From assembly GCA_930971385.1 (NCBI GenBank), contig CAKNGB010000001.1, positions 131,670-195,669 on the forward strand: 64,000 bases of DNA, in the 5' to 3' direction. The notes under the pieces are model-generated. The model was not told where the DNA came from, ran no database searches, and saw nothing but the letters and a program-made list of their open reading frames with translations. The DNA is from an uncultured Clostridia bacterium. GTDB taxonomy: Bacteria > Bacillota > Clostridia > Christensenellales > UBA1242. Positions 1-9,328 of the stretch are shown piece by piece (the first letter of the stretch is position 1; the number at the start of each line of letters is the position of its first letter). A program made the position numbers and the translations under genes.

Positions 1-1
1 T

Positions 2-1936
2 CAAGCAGAATGCACAGTTAGACTCACTAAAGAGGTCAATGGAAAAACATATTCAAAACGCGTTGTGACAACCGTTGGACGAGTGCTTTTCAACAACATC
101 ATTCCACAAGACCTTGGCTATGTTGACAGAACCAAGGAGGAAAACATCTGCGAACTTGAAATCAATAAACCTGTTAAGAAAGGCGAACTTAAAGCGCTTG
201 TTGCTGATGTTTACGATAAATATGGCACAACCGACACCGCAAACCTTGTTGACAGACTTAAAGATATAGGATATAAATATTCCACACTTGCTTCCATTTC
301 TGTTAATATATATGATATTGAAGAGCCAAAAGCAAAGGCTGAAATTTTGAAGGAAGCAGAAGGGCAAGTTCTTGAGAATGAAAAACTTCTTGCTCGCGGA
401 CTTATCACTTTGAACGAAAAACTTGACGCTAACATCGACATTTGGAATCATGCGGTTAACAAAGTGCAAGATGCTGTTGTTAAATCTCTTGACACATTCA
501 ATCCATTCAGCCTTATGGTGCTTTCTGGCGCGCGTGGTAATAACGTGCAGTTAAACAGTGACTGCGGTATGATTGGAATTAAATCAACGGCTTCTGCAAC
601 AAAGAATGATATTGCCATTAAGTCATCTTTCCGTCAAGGCTTAACACCAATCGAATACTTCATCAACTCTCGTGGTTCGCGTAAAGGTCTTTCCGACACC
701 GCTCTTAAAACCGCTGACTCTGGATACCTCACAAGGCGTCTTGTTGATGTTGCACAAGATGTTGTCATCACAACTGAAGACTGCTTTGCCGATGCTGGCG
801 AGAAGATTAAAGGGGTTATGGTTTCTGACCTTATATCCGACGGCTTTGTTGTTGAAAAACTTCAAGACAGAATTTATGGTCGTGTGGCTGTTGACGATAT
901 TGTTAATCCAAAAACAAAAGAAATTATCGTTCATTCCAATGAAATGATAACAAAAGAACAAGCCAGCGCTATTGTTGAGGCTGGAATTAAAGAAGTTCAA
1001 ATCCGCTCACTTATCACTTGCCGTTGCAAGCATGGCGTTTGTGCAAAATGCTATGGAAGAAACTTGGCTGGCAAGGATATGGTCACACTTGGCGAGGCTG
1101 TTGGTATTATCGCTGCTCAATCAATCGGCGAACCTGGCACACAATTAACCATGAGAACCTTCCACACTGGTGGTTCTGCTGTTGCTGCCGACATCACTCA
1201 AGGTCTTCCAAGAGTCGAGGAAATTTTTGAGGCAAGAAAACCTAAGGGCGAATGCTTGCTTTCTGAGGTTGCTGGAAAAGTTCACATTAAAGAGGACGCT
1301 AAGAACTACACAATCACAATTTTAACTGGCGAAGGCGATGTTGATTACGAAGTTAAAAAACCAGTTGTTTTGAAAGTTAAAGAAGGCGAAAATGTTGAAC
1401 CTGGCTCACAACTCACAAACGGACCAATCAATCCAAGCGATTTATTAAGAACCAAAGGTCTTAAAGGTCTTGAACAATATCTTCTCACCGAAGTTATTAA
1501 GGTTTACCGTGGGCAAGATGTTAAGGTTAACGATAAACACATTGAAATCATTATTCGTCAAATGCTTAAAAAGGTTAAAATTGAAGACTCTGGCGACACT
1601 GAACTTTTAACAGGCGAAGTTGTTGACATTTCAAGATGCGACGAAGAAAACGAAAAGACTTTGCGTGCAGGCGGACGCCCAGCAATCGCAAGAAGAATGC
1701 TTCTCGGCATCACTCGTGCTGCTCTTATGACAGAGTCCTTCCTTTCTTCCTCATCCTTCCAAGAGACTTCAAGAGTTTTAACAGATGCTGCTCTTAAAGG
1801 TAAGGTTGATAACCTTGTTGGTATTAAGGAAAATGTTATCATCGGTAAACTTATCCCAGCAGGTAGCGGTCTTAAAAAATATCGCTCAGTTATTCCTGTT
1901 AAAGTGGAAGAAACTGAAGAAACCACTGCAATATAA
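2..1936 (+). CDS. rpoC: DNA-directed RNA polymerase subunit beta' (C-terminal part; truncated by window start)
   Basis: Frame open to the left edge; motifs CRCKHGVCAKCYGRNLA, GEAVGIIAAQSIGEPGTQLTMRTFHTGG and ARRMLLGITRAALMTESFLSSSSFQETSRVLTDAA are diagnostic of RpoC. Confidence 0.98.
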   Translation, partial: QAECTVRLTKEVNGKTYSKRVVTTVGRVLFNNIIPQDLGYVDRTKEENICELEINKPVKKGELKALVADVYDKYGTTDTANLVDRLKDIGYKYSTLASISVNIYDIEEPKAKAEILKEAEGQVLENEKLLARGLITLNEKLDANIDIWNHAVNKVQDAVVKSLDTFNPFSLMVLSGARGNNVQLNSDCGMIGIKSTASATKNDIAIKSSFRQGLTPIEYFINSRGSRKGLSDTALKTADSGYLTRRLVDVAQDVVITTEDCFADAGEKIKGVMVSDLISDGFVVEKLQDRIYGRVAVDDIVNPKTKEIIVHSNEMITKEQASAIVEAGIKEVQIRSLITCRCKHGVCAKCYGRNLAGKDMVTLGEAVGIIAAQSIGEPGTQLTMRTFHTGGSAVAADITQGLPRVEEIFEARKPKGECLLSEVAGKVHIKEDAKNYTITILTGEGDVDYEVKKPVVLKVKEGENVEPGSQLTNGPINPSDLLRTKGLKGLEQYLLTEVIKVYRGQDVKVNDKHIEIIIRQMLKKVKIEDSGDTELLTGEVVDISRCDEENEKTLRAGGRPAIARRMLLGITRAALMTESFLSSSSFQETSRVLTDAALKGKVDNLVGIKENVIIGKLIPAGSGLKKYRSVIPVKVEETEETTAI

Positions 1937-1993
1937 TAAAAAAAAGCTTGGTTTTTAGGCTAGCAATTTTGAAACTAGCAGAATATTTAAGAG

Positions 1994-2029
1994 AAACATA
2001 GACAAAAAACTGTCTATGTTTTCTTTTTG
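1994..2029 (+). terminator. Rho-independent terminator after rpoC
   Basis: AAACATAGACA-aaaaac-TGTCTATGTTT followed by a T-rich run. Confidence 0.8.
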
Positions 2030-2254
2030 CACCAACTCTCTCTTAATTGCAAAAAAAACGAATACTTCTGACGTTGTCATAGGTTGTCGTGAAAATATCC
2101 AACTCTACAAATCTTTTGACATGCACTTTAACCTTGACAACAAAGAATATTCGCTTACACTAGAAAATAGAGAGAAGAAAACAAAAAATAAAAGAGCGGA
2201 TTGCGTTACGCTTTGCCAGCAATCGCTCTTTTTGCAACACAATTAGATTATTTG

Positions 2255-2309
2255 CGTGTGCTTGTCTGCTGGAGCGAAGCGACAGCACTTGTATCAAGAC
2301 AAGCACACG
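2255..2309. repeat. Intergenic 13-bp-stem hairpin with nested small hairpin
   Basis: CGTGTGCTTGTCT ... AGACAAGCACACG; inner TGCTG-gagcgaagcga-CAGCA. Confidence 0.6.
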
Positions 2310-2379
2310 TTTAACTGCCAAAATGAATATAAATATTAATTTATTTGACTATTTAATAAGTATATGATAAAATAATTAT

Positions 2380-3558
2380 ATGATAAACTTAATGAAAGTA
2401 GATGAATTATTTGTTAAATCATTAAATGATGAAAGCAAAAGTGAATTGTGTAAAAAATTTATAACACTAGTATCAAAAAAGTTCTATAATTATGTTATTG
2501 ATGATGTTTATATGTTTATAAATTCTAAACAAAATAAAAAAAATTCTTCATCAAAGTTCTTTGATATTGTTGAAAGATTTAAAAATAATTATCGTGAATT
2601 TAGCATAGTTGAAAAAATTTTTACATATTTTTATAATTTGGATTTAGAAGTAGGCATTTTGTTACCTAAAAGTATAATTGATAACAAATCATACAAAAAT
2701 TATATAGCTTTAAGGGAATTTGATTTTAATGATATTAAAAAGTATTTAAAAGATAATAACAACAATTTTAGAAGCTGCACTCAATTTACTTTTGTTAAAG
2801 AATGCGACAATCATTATCGCATTTTTAAAATGGAAATTCTATCAAATTTTATGAATTTATGCACATTATTATATCCTAAATATCCTACTGATGAAATAGA
2901 GGAAGTAAAAATTACTACTTTAGCTTTATTGCTGAATATTTTAAAAGAAGAGTTTTATAATGACATTTTCAAATCTTATAATATAGATTCAATAGAGAAT
3001 ATTATAGACGACGCATTTAAAAACGGTAATTTGAATAAAGACCCATTCTTTTTAGTAAAATTAATTTATTACAATAAAAAAGTTAATAAAATTGATTATA
3101 ATACTAGTAATTTACAAGTTATTAAATCATACAAAGAAATAGAGGAAAAATATAAATTACAAACTTTTGAAAATGAATTAAATAATGTCACTTATAATCC
3201 TTTTTCTATTGACACAATTGATAATTTGAGCGGAAAAGAATTTGAGAAATTAATATACGATTTATTTACACGCAATGGATATAAATGTACTTTGACCAAA
3301 TATACTGGTGATCAAGGAGTTGATATTATTGCAGAAAATGGAGTCGACATCATAGCAATACAAACAAAAAGTTATAATACTCCCGTTGGCAACCATGCAA
3401 TAATGGAAGTTGTAGCAGGGAAAAATTATTATAAGGCAAATAGATGTATTGTTATAACAAATAATATTTTTACAAAAAGCGCAAAAGATTTAGCATTTGC
3501 CAACGGCGTCGAACTTTGGGATAGGAAGACTTTATTAGAACAGGTGAAAAATAATTGA
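2380..3558 (+). CDS. Mrr-type restriction endonuclease-like protein with uncharacterised N-terminal region
   Basis: C-terminal LSGKEFEKLIYDLFTRNGYKCTLTKYTGDQGVDIIAENGVDIIAIQTKSY...AKDLAFANGVELWDRKTLLEQ matches the Mrr_cat layout (E...D-GVD...QxK). Confidence 0.8.
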   Translation: MINLMKVDELFVKSLNDESKSELCKKFITLVSKKFYNYVIDDVYMFINSKQNKKNSSSKFFDIVERFKNNYREFSIVEKIFTYFYNLDLEVGILLPKSIIDNKSYKNYIALREFDFNDIKKYLKDNNNNFRSCTQFTFVKECDNHYRIFKMEILSNFMNLCTLLYPKYPTDEIEEVKITTLALLLNILKEEFYNDIFKSYNIDSIENIIDDAFKNGNLNKDPFFLVKLIYYNKKVNKIDYNTSNLQVIKSYKEIEEKYKLQTFENELNNVTYNPFSIDTIDNLSGKEFEKLIYDLFTRNGYKCTLTKYTGDQGVDIIAENGVDIIAIQTKSYNTPVGNHAIMEVVAGKNYYKANRCIVITNNIFTKSAKDLAFANGVELWDRKTLLEQVKNN

Positions 3559-3559
3559 T

Positions 3560-4120
3560 ATGAAAGAAAAGAAAACATTTTTTAAGTTTGTATTAGTGTT
3601 GGGTATTGTTTTAGCATTAGTATTTATAGTATTGTTAATAACTAATATAATTTTTAGTTATGCAGATATGTATGAATGGCTTTCTTTATACATTTCTTTT
3701 TTTGCTCTGTTAATTTCTATTTTATCTGTAATATGGAACAATATTAAACAAAAAGAAAATGATTATAAAAAATTTGTCATTGAAGTACTTGAGAAAAAGA
3801 GAAATTCTATAATAGAACTATTATATGATATTTTATCAGCAATGCAAAAAGAAATAGATTTTAGCGAAAGCTTGTTTACAGACGAAATTTTAATTACTCC
3901 TGTTTTTAATAATGTTTTTACCAAGTATTATAATAAATTTTCTCAAATTATAACTAATTACAAGGTTTTACTTAAAAAAAATGAAAAAATAAGTCATAAT
4001 AAGGAAAAAGACTTATTTGAGGTGTTGGTGCAATTTAAACAGCAAACAATATTTTTTCAAGAAGACATAAATGACCTAATTAAAAAAATATATTTAAATG
4101 AGATAAAAAATTTTAAATGA
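3560..4120 (+). CDS. Hypothetical protein with two N-terminal transmembrane helices and cytosolic helical domain
   Basis: Start 1 nt after the stop of the Mrr-like gene; hydrophobic segments FVLVLGIVLALVFIVLLITNIIF and LYISFFALLISILSVIW. Confidence 0.75.
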   Translation: MKEKKTFFKFVLVLGIVLALVFIVLLITNIIFSYADMYEWLSLYISFFALLISILSVIWNNIKQKENDYKKFVIEVLEKKRNSIIELLYDILSAMQKEIDFSESLFTDEILITPVFNNVFTKYYNKFSQIITNYKVLLKKNEKISHNKEKDLFEVLVQFKQQTIFFQEDINDLIKKIYLNEIKNFK

Positions 4121-4124
4121 CTAA

Positions 4125-4163
4125 AAAAAGAGATAGTAGTTAGTTTTACTACCTCTTTTTTTC
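4125..4163 (+). terminator. Rho-independent terminator
   Basis: AAAAAAGAG-TAGTAG ... CTACCTCTTTTTTT hairpin with U-tract. Confidence 0.7.
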
Positions 4164-4373
4164 TGCTAGTTTCAAAAGTTTGCAACCTTAAGCATTTTTT
4201 TTGTTTATTTAATAAATTTAGATGGATGTTTTGTTAAAGATTATTTTTTTTTAATATTATCAAAAGATATCTGGTTGCAAGGGAAAATAACTTTTTTTGT
4301 GTTATTTCCTTTAAAAACTTGATTTTATGTGCCGTTTGTTTTATACTTAATATGTATAGATTGTGAGGTAAAT

Positions 4374-5666
4374 ATGATTGACATTAACATTATTAGAACT
4401 AACAAAGAACTTGTGAAAGAAAACATTAAAAAGAAGTTTCAAGACCAAAAACTTCCTCTTGTTGACGAGGTGGAAGAACTTGATAAAAAATTCCGCGCAT
4501 TAAAGCAAGAAGTGGATAACCTTCGCTCGCTTAGAAACACTTTAAGTGGAAAAATTCCTCTTTTAATGAAAGAGAAAAAGCTTGATGAAGTGGAAAAAAT
4601 TAAGAGTGAGGTTAAGGCTAATAACGAAAAAATCAGCGCTAATGAAAAGGAAATTGACGAACTTTCTTTGAAGATTAAAAAGATTATGCTGACAATTCCT
4701 AATTTCATTGATAAAAGCGTGCCTATTGGTAAGGACGACTCGCAAAATGTGGAAATTGAAAGGTTTGGCGAGCCGAAAGTGCCAGATTTTGAAGTGCCAT
4801 ATCATGCCGACATCTTAACAAACATTGGCGGGCTTGATAAAGACAGCGCTGGCAGAACAAGTGGAACAGGTTTTTACTACCTTATCGGCGACGCAGCGCG
4901 ACTTCATTCTGCCATGCTTAGTTATGCACGAGACTATATGATTGACCACGGCTTCACTTACTGCATTCCTCCATTTATGATTAAAAGCGATGTTGTTGAT
5001 GGTGTTATGAGTTTTGCGGAAATGGATGCCATGATGTATAAAATTGAGGGGGAAGATTTATACCTCATCGGCACAAGCGAGCACAGCATGATTGGCAGAT
5101 TTAAAGGGCAACTAATCAGTGAAAACGACCTTCCAATCACCATGACTTCCTATTCGCCATGTTTCAGAAAGGAAGGCGGAGCGCACGGCTTGGAAGAAAG
5201 AGGCGTTTACCGCGTTCATCAATTTGAAAAGCAGGAAATGATTGTTTTGTGTAAGCCAGAAGAAAGCATGGATTGGTATAACAAAATGTGGCAATTCACT
5301 GTGGAAGTTTTTCGCAATATGGATATCCCTGTTCGCACTTTGGAGTGTTGCAGTGGCGACCTTGCTGACCTTAAAGTTAAAAGTTGCGACATTGAAGCGT
5401 GGAGCCCAAGACAGAAGAAATATTTTGAAGTTGGCTCTTGCTCCACTCTTGGCGACGCACAGGCAAGGCGTCTTGGAATAAGGGCAAAAGGCGAGAAGGG
5501 GAACTATTTTCTTCACACTTTGAATAACACTGTGCTTGCTTCGCCTCGCGGACTTATTGCACTTCTTGAAAACAATGTGCAAAAAGACGGCTCAGTGTTA
5601 ATTCCAAAAGTGTTGCAATCCTACATGGGCGGAAAAACCAAAATCGAACCAAAAAATAAGAGATAA
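4374..5666 (+). CDS. serS: Serine--tRNA ligase
   Basis: MIDINIIRTNKELVKENIKKK...; class II motifs (FRKEGGAHGLEERGVYRVHQFEKQEMIV, GNYFLHTLNNTVLASPRGLIALLEN). Start revised to the ATG at 4374, downstream of the ORF-track start. Confidence 0.96.
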   Translation: MIDINIIRTNKELVKENIKKKFQDQKLPLVDEVEELDKKFRALKQEVDNLRSLRNTLSGKIPLLMKEKKLDEVEKIKSEVKANNEKISANEKEIDELSLKIKKIMLTIPNFIDKSVPIGKDDSQNVEIERFGEPKVPDFEVPYHADILTNIGGLDKDSAGRTSGTGFYYLIGDAARLHSAMLSYARDYMIDHGFTYCIPPFMIKSDVVDGVMSFAEMDAMMYKIEGEDLYLIGTSEHSMIGRFKGQLISENDLPITMTSYSPCFRKEGGAHGLEERGVYRVHQFEKQEMIVLCKPEESMDWYNKMWQFTVEVFRNMDIPVRTLECCSGDLADLKVKSCDIEAWSPRQKKYFEVGSCSTLGDAQARRLGIRAKGEKGNYFLHTLNNTVLASPRGLIALLENNVQKDGSVLIPKVLQSYMGGKTKIEPKNKR

Positions 5667-5668
5667 TA

Positions 5669-5699
5669 AAAAAACTCTATCATTTGATAGAGTTTTTTG
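5669..5699. terminator. Bidirectional terminator between convergent genes
   Basis: AAAAACTCTATCA-ttt-GATAGAGTTTTTT. Confidence 0.8.
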
Positions 5700-5705
5700 T
5701 TATTG

Positions 5706-7949
5706 TTATTGTTGTGTTATAGCGTTGCTATTAATGTTGTTGGTGATTTTGTTATTATCTCCAACTATGACATTTTGATTTCCAGCTAAAATTCCGCCAA
5801 TAATTTCATTAATATTGTCTGGAAGAGGTTGATTTGAAGAAACATATATTTTTCTGGCAATTTTAATGCTAATTTTTGAATTGTTGCTTGGTGTGTAATC
5901 AAAATCCGAATCGATTTCATCATTACTTGGTGCTTTAATTTTAAATCCTGGATCGATTTTTTCAATAGGAAGTTTCTTTTTTGGTTCTTCTCCTATTTTT
6001 TGGATGTGTGGTAAAATTTTTACTTCTGGTTTCTCACCTATTTTTTGAATATGTGGTAAAATTCTAACTTCTGGCTCTTTGTCTATTTCTCGAGTATCAA
6101 GTGGAAATTCAAGTTCCTCTGGGTAAATAGCATTAGGTATTTTTTTAGTTAAAGGAGAATTTGGTTCAAACATATCGATTACAAAAGGTTTTTGGCTATC
6201 AATTATGTTCGCACCGATATCGGCAAGTGAGTTATCCTCTGGTTCTTTTTTATCTTTTGAAGGCTCAAACTTATAGTTGTCAAGGTCAAATCCAAGACCT
6301 ATTCCCTCGTAATCTATCAAATTCAAGAATTCACCAATGTTCTGCTTATCTAAATCATTTAATTTATTTGATTTTCCGTTTAGGTCGGTGCTGAGTTTGT
6401 CTAGGGCGTCATACGCCATAAGAACATCCTCTTTTAGTTCAGGATATTTGGTTGGAATATACGCTAAACACTCTTCGAGATTCTCAAACAGGACTCTGTC
6501 ATTTTTTTCAATGTAATCTTTTGCAACATAGATAATTTTGTCCATCGTATTAATGAAATTTTCCACATTAAAAGATTTTTCAAGAGAGGAATGAAATTTT
6601 GTTCTGTTCATTTGGAATTTAATAAGTTTCCATGCGTCTGTGATATCGTTTTCATCGTCACCAAAATCGCCAAAACTGAAATCAAAATTATTTTTTGGTG
6701 CAATATGTAATTGTGACTTATCAAAACTTGGACCTTCTTGAATTTCATGTAAAGGTGGCTCATCAAAGATAGGTTCTTCTGGGTCAATTTTAAATCCATA
6801 CACTGGGTCATTTGGTTTCAAAGCGTGGTTTGGATTTTCCATAAGATTGTTATCTCTGTCATTAGGGGATAAAGCATGTGAGAAGTTGTTGGTGCTTGGC
6901 AAGTCTCTGTCGACAGGTGTTAAAGAAGGTAAGTTGTTATTTTGGTCAAAATCAAATGGAACAAACTCTGGTTCAATGTTATTGTTGCGTTTGCTTAGTT
7001 TAAGTGCTTTTGCCTCTTCTCTTTTTCGTTTTCTTTCTTCTCTTGCTTCAGCGCGAATTTCAGCTTTACTTTTTCTTTCTTCTTCACGTTGTTCAGCCAA
7101 CTCTCTTCTTTTTTCAGCCTCTTCTGCTTTTCTTTCTGCATCAGCTTCGCGTTTTGCCATTCTTGCTTCTCGGTTAGCTTCTCTTCGCGCTTGCCTTTCT
7201 TCAGCATTTTCTGTGAATTTCGCTTTAAAATCTTTAAGTTTGTTCGCAACATTTTCTTTCATTTTAGCAAAATTATCTTTAAATTTATCTAAACCACTTT
7301 TAACTGCGGTTGCAACAACGGCTGTGCCAGCAATGATTTTTGCTTTAGAATTTTCAAACACATCTTTGATTTTTGCGGAAAATTCCTTCCATTTTTTACC
7401 AGCGTTTTTTTTAAATTCTTTCATTTTAACAACAAAGTTTGTGGAAAACTGTTTAACTTTGGTGCTGATGTTTGCAAAAAAATCGCGAGATTTTTGCCCA
7501 ACATTATAAATAAATTTTTTTGTGTTTTCAAAGGCAAGTTTTAGTTTTTCTTTTACAACCGTTCTTAAATTTGAAAAATTTTCTTTAAACCATTCCACGC
7601 CAGCAACAATTCTTTGCCCAAGAAAAGCGGTAAAATTTTTGACATTATTCATAATTTGGCTAGCACCACTCTTAAGGCTATCAAAAACTTTTCCGCCAAT
7701 TTTTTTAAGTTTATTTCCAAGGCTGACAAATCCATTTGCCATGGCGTGTAAACCATTTTTCAAGGCATTCAAGCCATTTTTTGCCCATTCGCTTATTTTA
7801 TTCCAAAATTCTCTTAATTTTTCAGCGATTTCATGCTCTTGCCAAAAATTTGAAATAGAGTATCGTAAATCACTAAAAAATTCGTTGATGCGATTGCCTA
7901 TTTGTGAAAGTACATCACCACTTTTGTTTAAAATACCTTCTGATTCCAT
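5706..7949 (-). CDS. 747-aa protein: long amphipathic-helix N-terminal region, highly charged coiled coil (RREANREARMAKREADAERKAEEAEKRRE...), disordered/Pro-rich middle with short repeats (ILPHIQKIGE)
   Basis: Full-length ORF with GGAGG Shine-Dalgarno and a recognisable promoter; no family recognised. Confidence 0.85.
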   Translation of the reverse strand: MESEGILNKSGDVLSQIGNRINEFFSDLRYSISNFWQEHEIAEKLREFWNKISEWAKNGLNALKNGLHAMANGFVSLGNKLKKIGGKVFDSLKSGASQIMNNVKNFTAFLGQRIVAGVEWFKENFSNLRTVVKEKLKLAFENTKKFIYNVGQKSRDFFANISTKVKQFSTNFVVKMKEFKKNAGKKWKEFSAKIKDVFENSKAKIIAGTAVVATAVKSGLDKFKDNFAKMKENVANKLKDFKAKFTENAEERQARREANREARMAKREADAERKAEEAEKRRELAEQREEERKSKAEIRAEAREERKRKREEAKALKLSKRNNNIEPEFVPFDFDQNNNLPSLTPVDRDLPSTNNFSHALSPNDRDNNLMENPNHALKPNDPVYGFKIDPEEPIFDEPPLHEIQEGPSFDKSQLHIAPKNNFDFSFGDFGDDENDITDAWKLIKFQMNRTKFHSSLEKSFNVENFINTMDKIIYVAKDYIEKNDRVLFENLEECLAYIPTKYPELKEDVLMAYDALDKLSTDLNGKSNKLNDLDKQNIGEFLNLIDYEGIGLGFDLDNYKFEPSKDKKEPEDNSLADIGANIIDSQKPFVIDMFEPNSPLTKKIPNAIYPEELEFPLDTREIDKEPEVRILPHIQKIGEKPEVKILPHIQKIGEEPKKKLPIEKIDPGFKIKAPSNDEIDSDFDYTPSNNSKISIKIARKIYVSSNQPLPDNINEIIGGILAGNQNVIVGDNNKITNNINSNAITQQ

Positions 7950-7986
7950 AAAAAACCTCCTATATCGTGCATTTTAACTCAAGACT

Positions 7987-8013
7987 ATTATAAATCCCCC
8001 CCCGCAATGTCAA
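7987..8013 (-). promoter_or_regulatory. Sigma-A type promoter with G8 tract in the -35/-10 spacer
   Basis: On the - strand: TTGACA-ttgcGGGGGGGGatt-TATAAT (spacer 15 nt), about 40 nt upstream of the 747-aa ORF start, with GGAGG SD in between. Confidence 0.75.
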
Positions 8014-8134
8014 GCAATTTTACAAAAAATTTATTTTGCATAAATATTGAAAAAAATTTATTTTTATAACTTTTTGCGAAATTTGTTTGACATTTTATAT
8101 TTAAAAAGTTAAAATATCACTATAAAGAGGGATT

Positions 8135-9250
8135 ATGGCAGAAAAGTGTGTGACTGTGATTGAAATCGGTTCGTCAAAACTTTCGTGCATGGTGGCGGAA
8201 AAGGGTGTGAACAACATCTTCAACATCAAAGCCAAGGCTTCTGTCGATTATGCCGGGTTTTTGGAAGGGGAATTTTTAGAAAGTTCCTATCTTTCTGACG
8301 CGATTTTAACGCTTTTTTCGCAAATCACATCGATATATAAAAAGAAAATTAAGAAAGTTTATATCGGAGTTCCTGCCGAGTTTTCTAAGGTTGTCACAAC
8401 AGAAGAGCAACTGAATTTTAAAAATAAGCACACAATAACAAAGCGCGATGTTGACGCTTTATACGAACTTGCCTCAACGGACACTTATATTGAAGATATG
8501 GAGATTATTTCCGTTAATCCAATTTCCTTTGTGATTGACGACACGAAGAATATTCAAAATCCAGAAAAACAAAAAGGCTTGAAATTGGGCGCAGAACTTT
8601 CAGTGATACTTGCTCAGTCAAGTTTCATTAGAACATTCAACAAAATTTGGGCGAAGTTAGGCGTGGAACAAGTGGAATATCTAAGCGAACCGCTTTGCGA
8701 AAGCATGCTTGTCTTGGAGAAAGAAGAGCGCGAACGCACTTGCATAGTGATTGATGTTGGCGCGCGTTCCACAAGTGTTGCGTTTGTGAAAGGCGATGCG
8801 CTTACGAATTTGACTTCATTTTCCATGGGAGGATCTTACATAACAAGCGATTTAAGCGAGGCGTGCGGAATTAACTATAATGAAGCACGAAATTTAAAAA
8901 AAGAAATCGTGTTGTCGCTTAAAGGCGATAAGGACGACACCTATGAACTTCAAACCTTGGGCGGAAAGGTAATTAAAATTCCACTCAACTTTGTGAATGA
9001 GGCGGTGTGCTATCGAATTGGGCTTATTGCTTCCACAATCAACGAGTGTATCCGTTTGTTTGCCAAAGAATATGTGCCTTTTTATCCAATCTATCTATGC
9101 GGAGCAGGTCTAACCAAAATTAAAGGTGGAAAAGATTACCTTGCAAAATGTTTAAATAGGAATGTGTCTTACGGCGTGCCTCCAGTGCCAAGTTTGGATA
9201 AGCCAGAGCTTTCGGCTATGCTTGGGCTTGTGAATGCCAGTCTAAAATAA
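8135..9250 (+). CDS. ftsA: FtsA-like actin-family cell division protein
   Basis: VIEIGSSKLSCMV phosphate-1-like motif, VIDVGARSTSVAFV phosphate-2-like motif, LCGAGLTKIKGG; immediately upstream of ftsZ. Confidence 0.8.
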   Translation: MAEKCVTVIEIGSSKLSCMVAEKGVNNIFNIKAKASVDYAGFLEGEFLESSYLSDAILTLFSQITSIYKKKIKKVYIGVPAEFSKVVTTEEQLNFKNKHTITKRDVDALYELASTDTYIEDMEIISVNPISFVIDDTKNIQNPEKQKGLKLGAELSVILAQSSFIRTFNKIWAKLGVEQVEYLSEPLCESMLVLEKEERERTCIVIDVGARSTSVAFVKGDALTNLTSFSMGGSYITSDLSEACGINYNEARNLKKEIVLSLKGDKDDTYELQTLGGKVIKIPLNFVNEAVCYRIGLIASTINECIRLFAKEYVPFYPIYLCGAGLTKIKGGKDYLAKCLNRNVSYGVPPVPSLDKPELSAMLGLVNASLK

Positions 9251-9328
9251 TAAAAATATAAAAAATTTGCTTAGATTTATTTGCAAAACACAAAGTGTTT
9301 GAGTTAAAATATATAAAAGGAGTTTTTT

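Noticed and set aside
2016-2246. 76-aa ORF after rpoC
   Set aside because: Begins inside the rpoC terminator and ends in another hairpin; no SD; not credible as a gene.
4180-4373. T-box leader upstream of serS
   Set aside because: No TGGNACCGCG-type T-box sequence; only a short hairpin (GGGAAAATAAC/GTTATTTCC), more like a terminator.
6847-7509. 220-aa + strand ORF and other ORFs antisense to the 747-aa gene
   Set aside because: Antisense shadow of the low-complexity coiled-coil gene; no SD or homology-like motif.
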